A stretch of DNA of 31,264 bases from Erythrobacteraceae bacterium CCH12-C2 (GCA_001556995.1 LSKF01000161.1:1-31264), one strand, 5' to 3'. Shown: positions 16,661 to 26,311, counted from the stretch's first letter. Translations and numbers: made by a program. Notes: generated by a model not told the origin, from the letters alone.

Positions 16661-16780
16661 CCGTTCGCCCTGAGCTTGTCGGAAGCGAAGCTGAACCGAA
16701 GGTTCAACGGCTGCACTTTCTTCAGGTTGGTACCAAGGCTCGAAGAAAAGAACAGTCCTTCGACAAGCTCAGGACGAGCG
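16661..16780. repeat. REP-like nested palindrome between convergent genes
   Basis: CCTGAGCTTGTCG at 16669-16681 recurs inverted at 16761-16773, inside longer imperfect arms of about 25 bp. Between them lie a TGAACC/GGTTCA hairpin (16692-16706), 7-bp arms at 16717-16723 and 16742-16748, and the 10-bp palindrome TTGGTACCAA at 16727-16736. The core resembles short dispersed palindromes common in sphingomonad genomes (from memory, not searched). Its position between the dapA stop and the stop of a convergent gene suggests it also serves as a two-way transcription stop. Confidence 0.75.
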
Positions 16781-16789
16781 GGTCTTGAA

Positions 16790-17854
16790 TTACACCACCT
16801 CGTCCTCATCCAGCAGCTTCTCGGCCGAGCCTTCCGGCTCGCTCGCCAAAATCGCCTCGGTGATCGAATCGATCCGCGCGCCGACGCGTTCGGGGTGGGG
16901 GATCACCGCGATGTGGAACAGCGCGTCGCCCTGATGCACCACGGGCAAAGTGGCGTGGCCGATGATGATGCCGTCGACCGGGGAAATGACCTCTTCCACA
17001 TCCTCGCCGAACAGCCCGCCGACCCGCGCGAGCACATCGCCGCAGCGCACCGGCGCGCCAGATTCGTGCACCATCTGCGCCACCCCGCCGCGCGGGGCCC
17101 GTACCCAAACCGAGCGGTTGGCGCGCCCCGGAATGCCGACGGTTCTGAGGCCGTCATCCTCCTCGATCATGCCGAGATGCGCCAGCACCCGGTGAACACC
17201 GGCCACGCCGGTCTCGATTGAGAGGCGGTCAAACCGCAAGGCCTCGCCCGCCTCCAGCAGCAGCATGTCGACGCCGTTCTTCTGGGCAAGATCGCGCAAG
17301 CTCCCGTCGCGCAGCGGGCTTTCGATGATCACAGGCGCGCCGAACGCCATCGCCAACTCCACCAGCTTGCGATTGCCAGCCGCGATGCGAATCTGCGGCA
17401 GGTTGTAGCGGTGGATCGCGGCCGAGTGGATGTCGATCCCCAACGCGCAGCGCTCGACCACTTCGCGATAGAAGATATGCGCCAGCTGCCCCGCCAGCGA
17501 TCCGCCCGCGCTGCCGGGAAAGGAGCGGTTCAAATCGCGCCGGTCGGGCAGGTAGCGCGAATGGGTGATGAAGCCGAAGATATTGGCGACCGGCACCAGC
17601 AGCACCGTGCCGGCCAGCGCTTCGGGCCGCAGTTCCTGCGCGAGGCGCTGGATCACGGCGGTGCCGATGATCTCGTCGCCGTGGATCGCTGCGCTGACGA
17701 ACACCGCCGGGCCGGGCTGCGCGCCGTGCAGCACCCGCACGGCGAGCGAGGAGGCGGTGCCGGTCGCCATGGTGGTAATCGGGAAGGCGATATCGGCAGC
17801 GGTGCCCGGGGCGATCTCCTCGCCGCCGATGCTGAAAGTTTGCGGTTCATCCAT
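16790..17854 (-). CDS. Succinylglutamate desuccinylase/aspartoacylase-family protein
   Basis: This is a 354-residue zinc-dependent amidohydrolase of the M14-like AstE/AspA group, whose members remove acyl groups from N-acylated amino acids. Zinc ligands are seen as AIHGDEI (His58, Glu61) and a later His in [18 protein letters not shown] gives the substrate-binding Arg/Asn pair of the family. The C-terminal 100 residues form a lipoyl-like beta region ([19 protein letters not shown]). The true substrate is unknown. The gene is divergent from smpB and convergent with dapA across the REP-like palindrome. The ATG at 17854 starts the family-like sequence; only GGGGAAT precedes it. Confidence 0.85.
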   Translation of the reverse strand: MDEPQTFSIGGEEIAPGTAADIAFPITTMATGTASSLAVRVLHGAQPGPAVFVSAAIHGDEIIGTAVIQRLAQELRPEALAGTVLLVPVANIFGFITHSRYLPDRRDLNRSFPGSAGGSLAGQLAHIFYREVVERCALGIDIHSAAIHRYNLPQIRIAAGNRKLVELAMAFGAPVIIESPLRDGSLRDLAQKNGVDMLLLEAGEALRFDRLSIETGVAGVHRVLAHLGMIEEDDGLRTVGIPGRANRSVWVRAPRGGVAQMVHESGAPVRCGDVLARVGGLFGEDVEEVISPVDGIIIGHATLPVVHQGDALFHIAVIPHPERVGARIDSITEAILASEPEGSAEKLLDEDEVV

Positions 17855-17958
17855 CGTGCAGCATTCCCCGTGCCGTGTGCGCGATGGATAACGCGGGCAG
17901 GAGCGAAGCGCAAAGCCCCTCGCTTTTTGCCCACACCGCGCCTACATCGCGCCCCCTT

Positions 17959-18441
17959 ATGGCACGCCCCAAACCGATTACCTTCGACAAGACCAAGATC
18001 GTCGCCGAAAACCGCCGCGCGCGGTTCGATTACTATATCGAGGATGTGTTCGAGGCCGGGCTCGCCTTGCAGGGCACCGAAGTTAAAGCGCTGCGTGCCG
18101 GCGAAGCCAGCATCGCGGAATCCTATGCCGAGGTGAAGGATGGGCAGGTGTGGCTGATCAACGCCAACATCCCCGAATACTCCCACGGCAACCGTCTGAA
18201 CCACGAGCCGCGCCGCCCGCGCAAGCTGCTCTTGCACGAACGCGAAATCGAAAAATTCGTGGGCGCGGTGGAAAGGAAGGGCATGACGCTGGTGCCCCTG
18301 ATGATCTATTTCAACCGCACGGGCCGCGCGAAGGTCGAACTGGCGCTCGCCAAGGGCAAGCAGACCCATGACAAACGCGCCAGCATCAAGGAACGCGATT
18401 GGAAACGCGACAAGGCCCGGCTGATGCGGGATCGCGGGTAG
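17959..18441 (+). CDS. smpB: SsrA (tmRNA)-binding protein SmpB
   Basis: This 160-residue protein binds tmRNA and brings it to stalled ribosomes for tagging and rescue. Key stretches are [38 protein letters not shown]-type IPEYSHGNR, and the basic tail [19 protein letters not shown] that enters the mRNA channel. The ATG at 17959 lacks a clear ribosome-binding site (the preceding bases are CCCCCTT). A longer frame from 17875 was rejected because its extra residues are not family-like. The upstream region carries a GGGCA...TGCCC inverted repeat. No tmRNA gene was identified in the window. Confidence 0.95.
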   Translation: MARPKPITFDKTKIVAENRRARFDYYIEDVFEAGLALQGTEVKALRAGEASIAESYAEVKDGQVWLINANIPEYSHGNRLNHEPRRPRKLLLHEREIEKFVGAVERKGMTLVPLMIYFNRTGRAKVELALAKGKQTHDKRASIKERDWKRDKARLMRDRG

Positions 18442-18605
18442 GGGCCAAGCGCGATTGGCGGAAAAAATTCCCCCGATTGCGCGATTCACGCACTGGTTAG
18501 CACTGCCATGCTACCCATATTTGGTGTGACCATGCTGGTATTGTTTCATCCTTCCCTCCGTCGCTCTTCGGATCCCGCGCACGGGTCGCGGGTTGAGGTG
18601 TGCCA

Positions 18606-19217
18606 ATGATCAAGCCACCATCCCTGCGAAAGTCCATCACAGCGCGTTCCAAAACGTGGGTGATGGAGGTGATCCGCAAGAACACGCCCACGCGTGAAGA
18701 AATGGCCGAGAACAAGTATCTCGCGCCGATCGCACACCGCTTTCTTTCGCCCGAGTTGTGGCGCTTCACCCGCCGCTCAGTGCCCCGCGGGGTCGCGCTG
18801 GGGCTGTTTGCGGCGTTCATCATCCCAGTCGGGCAGATTTTCCTGTCGGCGTTTCTCGCCCTGCCGCTGCGCGCCAATGTGCCGCTGGCGGCGCTGATTA
18901 CCTTCGTCACTAATCCGTTCACGCTGCCCTTCTGGCTGGTGGTTGCCAACCGGATCGGGGAATTCGTGCTGCAATTCGCCCCCTATGCCGGGCCGCTGCA
19001 CAAGGTCGCGGCGGACAGCAGCTCTTGGAGCATTCTGACGATGATCTACGAGCTCGGTGCGGCGACCCTGCTGGGCGGTGCGGTGCTGGCGGTGGTTTCG
19101 CCTTTGCTCGGCTGGCTCATATCGGGCTGGATCTGGCGTCTGGTGGTATCACGCAAGCGCGCCAGACGGTTGAAGATCATGGAGGCGCGGCTCGACCAAC
19201 GGCTTGGTTCACAGTAG
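18606..19217 (+). CDS. DUF2062 domain membrane protein
   Basis: This 203-residue inner-membrane protein has three hydrophobic stretches at about residues 65-90, 95-120 and 150-175. The DUF2062 pattern is clear: SVPRGVALGLFAAFIIPVGQ followed by ALITFVTNPFTLPFWL. The N-terminal 50 residues are basic and cytoplasmic-like. The function of DUF2062 proteins is not established. The ATG at 18606 has GAGGTG a few bases before it; a GTG two codons earlier is possible. The 164 bp between it and smpB contain AT-rich sequence and a CCCGCG/CGCGGG hairpin near 18574-18592. It is followed by cckA on the same strand. Confidence 0.85.
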   Translation: MIKPPSLRKSITARSKTWVMEVIRKNTPTREEMAENKYLAPIAHRFLSPELWRFTRRSVPRGVALGLFAAFIIPVGQIFLSAFLALPLRANVPLAALITFVTNPFTLPFWLVVANRIGEFVLQFAPYAGPLHKVAADSSSWSILTMIYELGAATLLGGAVLAVVSPLLGWLISGWIWRLVVSRKRARRLKIMEARLDQRLGSQ

Positions 19218-19284
19218 GCTGCGCCCGCAATGACCGGGGGCGCTGGCGCCTCCCATCCGTTCTTCGTCCATCAGGAGCCTGAGC

Positions 19285-21825
19285 TTGACCCGCCCCACCG
19301 GCACCTCATCGCGAAGCCAAAGGGTAGCCGCTCCTGCACCTGCGCCCATGTCATTGGATGATGCCATACCCGCCGCCATGCCGGCGCCCCTGGCGCTGAT
19401 GCTGGGACTTGGCGGGGCGCTGCTGATGAGCGCCGTGATCCTCTATATCGCAACAGCCAGTTGGCTGGTGGCTGTGGCCTTTGCGCTGGGCGTCGGGGTC
19501 CTGCTCGGCGGCGGGTTTGTGATCGACCGGCTATCCTCTGCCTCTCCACCCACCAGCCTTGCCGCTCCCGATTGGACCGTCACGGTCGCCGCGATCGAGC
19601 GCGCCGGTGAGGCCATCGCCATCACCGACCGCGCCAACCGCATGGTCTGCGCCAATTCACTCTTCATCGAGCATTTCGGCGCGAGTGCTGCGCCGCCCGC
19701 GCTCCCGTTCGAGCGAGAGGCGCTTGAAGCGATGACGCTGTGCGCCCGTAACGCCTGGCGCGATGGTTCCGCAGCGCTTGAGGAAGTAACCGGGTCTGAC
19801 GCTGTGCAATGGCAGATTTCCGCCACGCGCGCCGGGCGCGGGGATGATCACCTGATCTGGCGCCTGCGCCCGATTATTCGCACCAGCGAGGCGGATCTGA
19901 GCGCCTTCGATCTTGCCGGCCCGTTTGGCAAGATGCTCAGCCGCGCCGGGATCGAGACCGCGATCACAACCGCGGACGGCGTGATCCGCGCGGTCAGTGC
20001 TGGCTTTGCCGAGCGAGCGGCGGGCGATGATCATGCGACCCTTGTGGGGCAGGATTTTGTCAGCTTCCTGCGCTCGGATGAACGCGACCGCATCTTCTTC
20101 GCCCGCGAAGGGCGCGGGGGAACGCCGCAGACGCTGGTCGATGTTCCGCTGGTCGATCCTGAAACCCGGGTCACGGCAGCCGGGCCGGACGAGGCGACCT
20201 CGCTGATGCTGCTGATCGACAGCGGCGTCGGCATCGGCTCGGGCTGGGACGGCGCGTCACAGGCGGGCGTGGCCCAGCTTGACGCCTTGCTCGCGCAGCT
20301 GCCGCTGGGGCTCGCCATGACTGATCGTGATGGCAGGTTCCTGTTCGGTAACGACGCCTTCCTGCGCTCGATTGCGCGCGAGGGGAGGGGACTGCCCCCG
20401 TTCCCGACCGATTTGGTCGTGCGCGAAGACAAGGCCGCCCTGTCAGACGCCGTGCGCCGCCACGGGCGCGGACCCGCCACGAGCGGCGATGTGACGGTGC
20501 GACTGGTGAGCAGCCCGGAAGAACCCGTCTCATTAGGCCTTGCTGGGGTGAGAGGGCTGGGTGAAGCCGCAGTGCTGCTCAGCCTCGCCGATACCTCGCA
20601 GGAAAACCAGCTCAGGCGGCAGGTCGCGCAGGCCACCAAGATGCAGGCCGTGGGCCAGCTGGCAGGAGGGGTCGCGCACGATTTCAACAACGTCCTGACC
20701 GCGATCATCGGCACCTGCGACCTCATGCTGCTGCGCCATATCCCCGGCGACAGCGATTATGACGACATCCAGCAGATCCGCGCCAATTCCAACCGCGCCG
20801 CCGCCCTGACCCGGCAATTGCTCGCCTTCTCGCGCCAGCAGACATTGCGGCCCGAGATCATTCAGTTGCCCGACGTGGTCAGCGAGGTCAGCCCGCTGAT
20901 CAAGCGGCTCTTGGGCGAGAAGATCACCTTCTACGTCCAGCATGATCGCAATCTCGGCCCGGTCCGGGCCGATCCGCAGCAGCTGGAACAGGTGATCATG
21001 AACCTCGCGGTGAACGCCCGCGATGCGATTCAGGGCAATGGCGGGCCTGCGCGCGGGGACGGACGCGGGCGCATTTCGCTCTACACCCGCACGCTTCAGG
21101 CGAAGCAGGTGGTGCAGCTCGGCTCTGAAGTGCTGCCGCCCGCTGACTACACCGTTTTGATCGTGCAGGACACCGGCGGGGGCATTCCGCCGCATGTGCT
21201 GCCCAAGCTGTTCGAACCCTTCTTCACCACCAAGGAACAGGGTAAGGGCACGGGGCTGGGCCTTTCGACCGCGTACGGGATCGTCAAGCAATCGGGCGGT
21301 TTCATCTTCGCCGACAATATCACCGACAAGCAGGGCCATCCCACCGGAGCGCGCTTTACCGTCTATCTCCCGGTGCACCGCGGCGAAGTGCCCAAGAAGC
21401 GCGCCTCTGCGCCGTTGATCTCGTCCGATTGGTCGGCGGGCGGCAAGGTGCTGCTGGTGGAAGACGAAGAGATGGTCCGCGCGGTTGCCGAACGGGCTCT
21501 GGCGCGGGCAGGCTATGATGTAAAAGCCTGCGCCAATGGCGATGAGGGTCTTGCCGCCATCGCCGAAGGCAGCGCCTTCGATATCGTGGTCAGCGACGTG
21601 GTGATGCCCGGCATGGACGGCCCCACCATGGTGCGCGCAATCCGCGCCCGGCACCCGGCCATGCCGGTGCTGTTCATGTCGGGCTATGCCGAAGAACAGC
21701 TGCGCCGCGACATCGACATCCCCGACATGCACTTCATCGCCAAGCCCTTCAGCGTGGCCGCCATCGGTGACAAAGTGGGGGCGGTGCTGCGCGCTGCGCG
21801 AGCGGAACAGAATGCGAGTGCCTGA
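19285..21825 (+). CDS. cckA: Hybrid histidine kinase CckA
   Basis: This 846-residue membrane kinase/phosphatase starts the CckA-ChpT-CtrA phosphorelay that controls cell cycle, motility and related functions in alphaproteobacteria. Two adjacent helices lie at about residues 33-80. PAS-like regions follow at about 100-430. The histidine kinase domain has the phospho-acceptor His465 in GGVAHDFNN, then NLAVNARDAI (N box) and DTGGGIPP, FEPFFTTK and GKGTGLGLST. A receiver domain begins near residue 722, with Asp771 in VVSDVVMPGMDG and a late KPF. The start is a TTG at 19285 with CAGGAG 8 bases upstream; an ATG 21 codons later is the alternative. It is followed by recA. Confidence 0.92.
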   Translation: MTRPTGTSSRSQRVAAPAPAPMSLDDAIPAAMPAPLALMLGLGGALLMSAVILYIATASWLVAVAFALGVGVLLGGGFVIDRLSSASPPTSLAAPDWTVTVAAIERAGEAIAITDRANRMVCANSLFIEHFGASAAPPALPFEREALEAMTLCARNAWRDGSAALEEVTGSDAVQWQISATRAGRGDDHLIWRLRPIIRTSEADLSAFDLAGPFGKMLSRAGIETAITTADGVIRAVSAGFAERAAGDDHATLVGQDFVSFLRSDERDRIFFAREGRGGTPQTLVDVPLVDPETRVTAAGPDEATSLMLLIDSGVGIGSGWDGASQAGVAQLDALLAQLPLGLAMTDRDGRFLFGNDAFLRSIAREGRGLPPFPTDLVVREDKAALSDAVRRHGRGPATSGDVTVRLVSSPEEPVSLGLAGVRGLGEAAVLLSLADTSQENQLRRQVAQATKMQAVGQLAGGVAHDFNNVLTAIIGTCDLMLLRHIPGDSDYDDIQQIRANSNRAAALTRQLLAFSRQQTLRPEIIQLPDVVSEVSPLIKRLLGEKITFYVQHDRNLGPVRADPQQLEQVIMNLAVNARDAIQGNGGPARGDGRGRISLYTRTLQAKQVVQLGSEVLPPADYTVLIVQDTGGGIPPHVLPKLFEPFFTTKEQGKGTGLGLSTAYGIVKQSGGFIFADNITDKQGHPTGARFTVYLPVHRGEVPKKRASAPLISSDWSAGGKVLLVEDEEMVRAVAERALARAGYDVKACANGDEGLAAIAEGSAFDIVVSDVVMPGMDGPTMVRAIRARHPAMPVLFMSGYAEEQLRRDIDIPDMHFIAKPFSVAAIGDKVGAVLRAARAEQNASA

Positions 21826-21864
21826 ACCGCGAAGCCTTTGTTAGGCGCGTAGGAAATTATTTTC

Positions 21865-21879
21865 GTTCCACTCTTGTTC
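21865..21879 (+). promoter_or_regulatory. LexA box (SOS operator) of recA
   Basis: GTTC (21865-21868), seven bases, then GTTC (21876-21879) is an exact match to the alphaproteobacterial LexA motif GTTC-N7-GTTC. A further GAAC follows at 21885-21888. The box overlaps TTGTTC at 21874-21879, a likely -35 element with GATACA at 21895-21900 as a possible -10 (15-bp spacer). LexA binding here would block recA transcription until DNA damage. Confidence 0.85.
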
Positions 21880-21966
21880 TGTTGGAACAAATGCGATACA
21901 TCCTTGAGCGAGGGCTGATGGTAGAAAACTGCCGGATGCCTCTAGGCAAGCAAAGGAGCGCATGCG

Positions 21967-23034
21967 ATGGCGACGCAATTGAAGCTGGTGGAAGAGGACA
22001 AGAAAGCCGTGGACCGTCAGAAAGCGCTCGAAGCAGCCCTCGCTCAGATTGACCGGGCATTTGGCAAGGGTTCAGCGATGAAGCTGGGCTCGAAGGAAGC
22101 GATGCAGGTCGAAGCGATTTCGACCGGATCGCTTGGGTTGGACATTGCCCTCGGCATCGGCGGCCTGCCGCGCGGGCGGGTGATTGAAGTGTATGGCCCG
22201 GAAAGCTCGGGCAAGACCACGCTGGCGCTGCATGTTATCGCCGAAGCGCAGAAGATGGGTGGCACTGCGGCCTTCGTTGACGCCGAGCACGCGCTCGATC
22301 CGGTCTACGCCAAGAAGCTGGGTGTCGACATTGACGAGCTGATCGTCTCGCAGCCCGATACCGGCGAACAGGCGCTAGAGATCGTCGACACGCTGGTGCG
22401 CTCGAACGCGATCGATGTGCTGGTAGTCGATTCGGTCGCGGCGCTGGTGCCGCGCGCGGAAATCGAAGGCGAGATGGGCGATTCGCACGTCGGGCTTCAG
22501 GCTCGGTTGATGAGCCAGAGCTTGCGCAAGCTGACCGGCTCGATCAGCCGTTCGCGCTGCATGGTAATCTTCATCAACCAGCTGCGCATGAAGATCGGGG
22601 TGATGTACGGTAACCCGGAAACCACCACCGGCGGCAATGCGCTCAAGTTCTACGCCTCGGTCCGGCTCGACATCCGCCGCACGGGTCAGATCAAGGACCG
22701 CGACGAGATCACCGGCAATGCGACGCGGGTGAAGGTCGTCAAAAACAAGGTCGCCCCGCCGTTTAAGCAGGTCGAATTCGACATCATGTACGGCGAGGGC
22801 ATTTCCAAGATCGGCGAGATTATCGATCTCGGTGTGAAGGCGGGGCTGGTGGAGAAATCAGGGAGCTGGTTCTCCTATGACAGCATCCGCATCGGGCAGG
22901 GGCGTGAAAACGCCAAGAACTACCTGCGCGAGAACCCGGAAGTTTGCGACCGATTGGAAGCTGCGATCCGCAGCCGCACCGATCAGGTGGCCGGGGAAAT
23001 GATGGCAGGGCCGGACGCGGACTCTGACGACTGA
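21967..23034 (+). CDS. recA: Recombinase RecA
   Basis: This 355-residue protein forms filaments on single-stranded DNA, drives strand exchange and activates LexA self-cleavage. The P-loop GPESSGKT is at residues 77-84, LVVDSVAAL is the Walker B region, and the DNA-binding loops are present in [24 protein letters not shown] and [16 protein letters not shown]. The C-terminus is acidic (GPDADSDD), as is usual. The ATG at 21967 has AAAGGAG upstream; an overlapping ATG at 21962 is out of frame. Expression is controlled by the LexA box about 90 bp upstream. A strong intrinsic terminator follows the gene. Confidence 0.99.
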   Translation: MATQLKLVEEDKKAVDRQKALEAALAQIDRAFGKGSAMKLGSKEAMQVEAISTGSLGLDIALGIGGLPRGRVIEVYGPESSGKTTLALHVIAEAQKMGGTAAFVDAEHALDPVYAKKLGVDIDELIVSQPDTGEQALEIVDTLVRSNAIDVLVVDSVAALVPRAEIEGEMGDSHVGLQARLMSQSLRKLTGSISRSRCMVIFINQLRMKIGVMYGNPETTTGGNALKFYASVRLDIRRTGQIKDRDEITGNATRVKVVKNKVAPPFKQVEFDIMYGEGISKIGEIIDLGVKAGLVEKSGSWFSYDSIRIGQGRENAKNYLRENPEVCDRLEAAIRSRTDQVAGEMMAGPDADSDD

Positions 23035-23088
23035 TCCCCAAGCGGGCTTAATCGGAGGGCGGTGCTCTCCGGCCCGGAAGACCGGAAC

Positions 23089-23132
23089 GCCGGCGTGTGC
23101 TGTGCCCCACAGCGCGCGCCGGCTTTTCGTTT
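23089..23132 (+). terminator. Intrinsic terminator of recA
   Basis: A 15-bp stem (arms 23089-23103 and 23109-23123, two G-U pairs) with the loop GCCCC is followed by TTTTCGTTT. It starts 55 bp after the recA stop and is a classic Rho-independent terminator, separating recA from alaS. Confidence 0.9.
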
Positions 23133-23152
23133 GCGGCAGTCTAGGTCGTGCC

Positions 23153-23218
23153 GGGGTCATTGCTGCGCCGTAGCGGTGTCATTGCTGCTTCATGCGAGGG
23201 TCATTGCCGCATCGTGAG
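23153..23218 (+). repeat. Three 22-bp phased repeats upstream of alaS
   Basis: The core TCATTGCYGC occurs three times at an exact 22-bp period (units 23153-23174, 23175-23196, 23197-23218). In each unit a G-rich GGKG-type lead precedes the core, while the last 8 bases vary. The array ends 56 bp before the alaS start. Two helical turns between units would place them on the same face of the DNA, as expected of a repeated binding site. Confidence 0.65.
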
Positions 23219-23238
23219 CGGCGAATGTGCGCACTCCA

Positions 23239-23266
23239 TTGCGAAACCTTCGCGCTTTGCCTAACT
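23239..23266 (+). promoter_or_regulatory. Possible alaS promoter
   Basis: TTGCGA (23239-23244) and CTAACT (23261-23266), separated by 16 bp, resemble -35 and -10 elements. Transcription from here would start within a few bases of the alaS ATG at 23275. That fits the lack of any ribosome-binding site before this gene. The match is modest. Confidence 0.3.
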
Positions 23267-23274
23267 GCACGGCC

Positions 23275-25929
23275 ATGACCTCGACCAACGAAATCCGCCG
23301 CTCCTTCCTCGACTATTTCAGCCGGAATGGTCACGCCGCCACGCCTTCGGCGCCGCTCGTGCCCTACAATGATCCGACGCTGATGTTCGTCAATGCCGGG
23401 ATGGTGCCGTTCAAGAACGTCTTCACGGGCCTCGAAACCCCGCCATCCCCGCGCGCCGCCTCGTCGCAGAAATGCGTGCGGGCCGGGGGCAAGCACAATG
23501 ATCTCGACAATGTCGGCTACACCGCTCGGCACCATACCTTCTTCGAAATGCTGGGGAATTTCTCCTTCGGCGACTATTTCAAGGAACAGGCGATCGAACA
23601 TGCCTGGACGCTGCTGACGCGCGAATGGGGCCTGCCCAAGGACAAGTTGACGGTCACGGTCTACCACACCGACGACGAGGCCCATGCCCTGTGGCGCCAG
23701 ATCGCAGGCCTTCCGGACGACCGCATCATCCGCATCCCCACCTCCGACAATTTCTGGTCGATGGGCGACACCGGCCCCTGTGGCCCGTGTTCGGAAATCT
23801 TCTACGATCACGGCGACCACATTTTCGGCGGCCCCCCGGGCAGCCCGGACGAAGATGGGGACCGCTTCGTCGAGATCTGGAACCTCGTCTTCATGCAATA
23901 CGAGCAGCAGGCGGGCGGCACCCGTATTGATCTGCCCAAACCGTCGATCGACACGGGGATGGGGATCGAGCGCATTGCAGCCGTCCTTCAGGGCGTCCAC
24001 GACAATTACGACACCGACACCTTCAAGGCGCTGATCGCCGCGAGCGAGGCGCTCACCGGCGTCGCGGCGCGGGGCGATCATGCCGCCAGCCACCGCGTCA
24101 TCGCCGATCACCTGCGCTCGACCAGCTTCCTCATGGCCGACGGTGTGCTCCCGTCGAACGAGGGCCGCGGCTATGTCCTGCGCCGCATCATGCGCCGCGC
24201 CATGCGCCATGCGCACCTTCTGGGCGCGTCCGAGCCGCTGATGCACCGTCTCGTCCCCGCGCTCGTGACCGAAATGGGCGCGGCCTATCCCGAGCTCGCC
24301 CGCGGGCGCGCGCTGATCGAGGAGGTGCTCGAGCGCGAGGAAACCCAGTTCCGCCGCACGCTCGACAAGGGCCTGAAGCTGCTCGACGAAGCGACCGGCG
24401 ATCTTACCGAAGGCGGCGAGCTTGACGGCGATATCGCCTTCCGTCTCTACGACACCTACGGCTTCCCCTATGATCTCACAGAGGACGCGCTGCGCGCCCG
24501 CGGGATCGGCGTGGACAAAGCCGGGTTCGACGCCGCCATGGCCCGCCAGAAGGCCGCCGCCCGCGCGGCGTGGAAAGGCAGCGGTGATGCGGCATCCGGC
24601 GAGGTCTGGTTCGACATAGCCGAACGCGAGGGCGCGACTGAGTTCACCGGCTATGCCGCCACCAGCGGCGAGGGCCGGGTGGTCGCCATCGTCAAGGGCG
24701 GGACTGAAGTCGAAAGCGCCGCGGCGGGCGACACGGTGGTGATCCTCACCAACCAAACCCCATTCTACGGCGAAAGCGGCGGGCAGACCGGCGATTCCGG
24801 CCGGATCGCCAGCCTCGCCGGGTTTGCGGGTCACGTCACCGACACCGCCAAGCCGCTCGGCCGCCTTCACGCCCATCAGGTCACCATCACCGCAGGAACC
24901 GTTTCGGTCGGCGACAATGTCCAGCTGGAGGTCGATAACGCCCGCCGTGATGCGATCCGCGCCAATCACTCGGCGACGCACCTCGTCCACGCGGCGCTGC
25001 GCAATCGTCTTGGAGGGCATGTGACGCAGAAGGGCAGCCTGGTCGCGGAAGACCGGCTACGGTTCGATTTCTCGCACCCCGTGGCGCTGACGCCTGATGA
25101 TATAGCCGCGATCGAAGCCGAGGTGAACGCCGAAATCCGCGCCAACGAGGCGGTCAGCACCCGTCTGATGACCCCCGATGATGCGGTCGCCGCAGGCGCG
25201 CTTGCGCTGTTCGGCGAGAAATATGGCGACGAGGTCCGCGTGCTCGCCATGGGCCGCCCCGGCAAGGAGGGGCGCAATTACTCGGTCGAGTTGTGTGGCG
25301 GCACCCATGTCCGCGCGACCGGCGATATCGGCGTGTTCCGGATCGTATCGGAAAGCGCGGTGTCCTCGGGCGTACGCCGGATCGAAGCGATGACGGGCGA
25401 GGGCGCGCGCCAGTGGTTGGTCGGGCGTGAGGAAGCGCTGAAGGCGGCGGCGAGCGTGATTCGCGCCACGCCTGAGGAAGTCCCTGCCCGCCTTGCCGCG
25501 CTGCTCGATGAGCGCAAGCGGCTCGAAAAGGAGCTCGCTGAGGCCAAGAAGGCGCTGGCGCTGGGCGGCGGCACCGGCGGGGCTCCTGCCTCGGCGGAAG
25601 AGACTATCGCAGGCGTCACCTTCTCCGGGCAGGTGCTCGAAGGGCTCGACCCCAAGGAACTGCGCCCCCTGCTCGACGCGGCCAAGCAGCGCATGGGGAG
25701 CGGTATCGCGGCGGTGATTGCGGTCAATGATGGCAAGGCCAGCATCGCGGCGGCCGTGACCGATGATCTGACAGCGCGGTTCAGCGCGGTAGATCTGGTG
25801 CGCGCGGGGGTCGAAGCGCTCGGCGGCAAGGGCGGCGGCGGGCGGCCCGACATGGCGCAAGGCGGCGGACCGGATGGCAGCAAGGCTGCTGACGCGCTCG
25901 CGGCGGTGAAGGCTGTGCTGGCGGTATAG
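23275..25929 (+). CDS. alaS: Alanine-tRNA ligase
   Basis: This 884-residue class II synthetase charges tRNA-Ala and clears mischarged Ser or Gly. The order is a catalytic domain (residues 1 to about 240: [42 protein letters not shown]), a tRNA-recognition domain, an editing domain with the zinc ligands His565/His569 in NHSATHL and Cys674/His678 in CGGTHV, and a C-terminal coiled-coil/C-Ala region with a glycine-rich [16 protein letters not shown] near the end. The ATG at 23275 starts family-like sequence. It has no ribosome-binding site; longer frames upstream were rejected. Three 22-bp repeats lie just upstream, and a KOW-type mini-protein follows after 11 bp. Confidence 0.98.
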   Translation: MTSTNEIRRSFLDYFSRNGHAATPSAPLVPYNDPTLMFVNAGMVPFKNVFTGLETPPSPRAASSQKCVRAGGKHNDLDNVGYTARHHTFFEMLGNFSFGDYFKEQAIEHAWTLLTREWGLPKDKLTVTVYHTDDEAHALWRQIAGLPDDRIIRIPTSDNFWSMGDTGPCGPCSEIFYDHGDHIFGGPPGSPDEDGDRFVEIWNLVFMQYEQQAGGTRIDLPKPSIDTGMGIERIAAVLQGVHDNYDTDTFKALIAASEALTGVAARGDHAASHRVIADHLRSTSFLMADGVLPSNEGRGYVLRRIMRRAMRHAHLLGASEPLMHRLVPALVTEMGAAYPELARGRALIEEVLEREETQFRRTLDKGLKLLDEATGDLTEGGELDGDIAFRLYDTYGFPYDLTEDALRARGIGVDKAGFDAAMARQKAAARAAWKGSGDAASGEVWFDIAEREGATEFTGYAATSGEGRVVAIVKGGTEVESAAAGDTVVILTNQTPFYGESGGQTGDSGRIASLAGFAGHVTDTAKPLGRLHAHQVTITAGTVSVGDNVQLEVDNARRDAIRANHSATHLVHAALRNRLGGHVTQKGSLVAEDRLRFDFSHPVALTPDDIAAIEAEVNAEIRANEAVSTRLMTPDDAVAAGALALFGEKYGDEVRVLAMGRPGKEGRNYSVELCGGTHVRATGDIGVFRIVSESAVSSGVRRIEAMTGEGARQWLVGREEALKAAASVIRATPEEVPARLAALLDERKRLEKELAEAKKALALGGGTGGAPASAEETIAGVTFSGQVLEGLDPKELRPLLDAAKQRMGSGIAAVIAVNDGKASIAAAVTDDLTARFSAVDLVRAGVEALGGKGGGGRPDMAQGGGPDGSKAADALAAVKAVLAV

Positions 25930-25940
25930 GAGCAGCATTG

Positions 25941-26120
25941 ATGCGCAATGGTGAGCACTGCCTGGTGATCGCCGGTACCCACAAGGGCAAGGCAGGTATC
26001 GTCGAGGACCGCCACGTCAGCAAGGGCGGCAACGTCACGATCACCGTGCGCCAGGCTGATGGAACACGTTTGAAGACGCTCGAACGCGGCGTCCGCCCGC
26101 TGCACCCGGGCGAAATCTAG
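25941..26120 (+). CDS. KOW-motif mini-protein downstream of alaS
   Basis: This 59-residue protein is almost entirely one KOW-like unit. CLVIAGTHKGKAGIVEDRHV resembles the KOW motif of NusG and ribosomal protein L24, followed by NVTITVRQADGTRLKTLERGV, which would complete a small beta-barrel. KOW units bind RNA or ribosomal proteins. The ATG at 25941 is preceded by TAGGAG about 8 bases upstream, and the gene begins 11 bp after the alaS stop, so it is probably in the same transcript. Its stop codon TAG lies inside the CTAG end of the 26117-26388 inverted-repeat element. Its exact role is unknown, but an RNA or ribosome partner is plausible. Confidence 0.7.
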   Translation: MRNGEHCLVIAGTHKGKAGIVEDRHVSKGGNVTITVRQADGTRLKTLERGVRPLHPGEI

Positions 26121-26311
26121 AGCACTTTCCGGCCATTCAGACCCGCCCTGATCGTGTCAGGAAGTCCGCTGGACAGGAACATTGCGCAGCAGGGGCTGGT
26201 TGCCCCTGCAAGCGATGTGACGAAGCCAGCGGACTTCCTGACACGACCCCGCAGGGGCGGGCCGCTTTTGGCCCATCGCCGCGTCGCTCGTCGTTCACTA
26301 TGCTTCGGCAT
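26117..26311 (-). CDS. 64-residue open frame inside the inverted-repeat element
   Basis: An ATG at 26311 with GAGGAGAG a few bases upstream opens a 64-codon frame that ends with TAG exactly at the left end of the element. The product is very basic at the N-terminus (MPKHSERRATRRWAK) and I do not recognise it. The good ribosome-binding site is the only positive sign. The frame runs through both arms of the 21-bp inverted repeat, which argues that it may be chance. It is kept at low confidence because the same frame, if found in other copies, would be testable. Confidence 0.18.
   Translation of the reverse strand: MPKHSERRATRRWAKSGPPLRGRVRKSAGFVTSLAGATSPCCAMFLSSGLPDTIRAGLNGRKVL

Noticed and set aside
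23153..23218. CRISPR array
   Set aside because: The units are adjacent 22-bp tandem repeats with no spacers, and there are no cas genes.
23179..25020. Minus-strand open frame of 613 codons opposite alaS
   Set aside because: It is the antisense of alaS, which has all family motifs; the antisense product has none.
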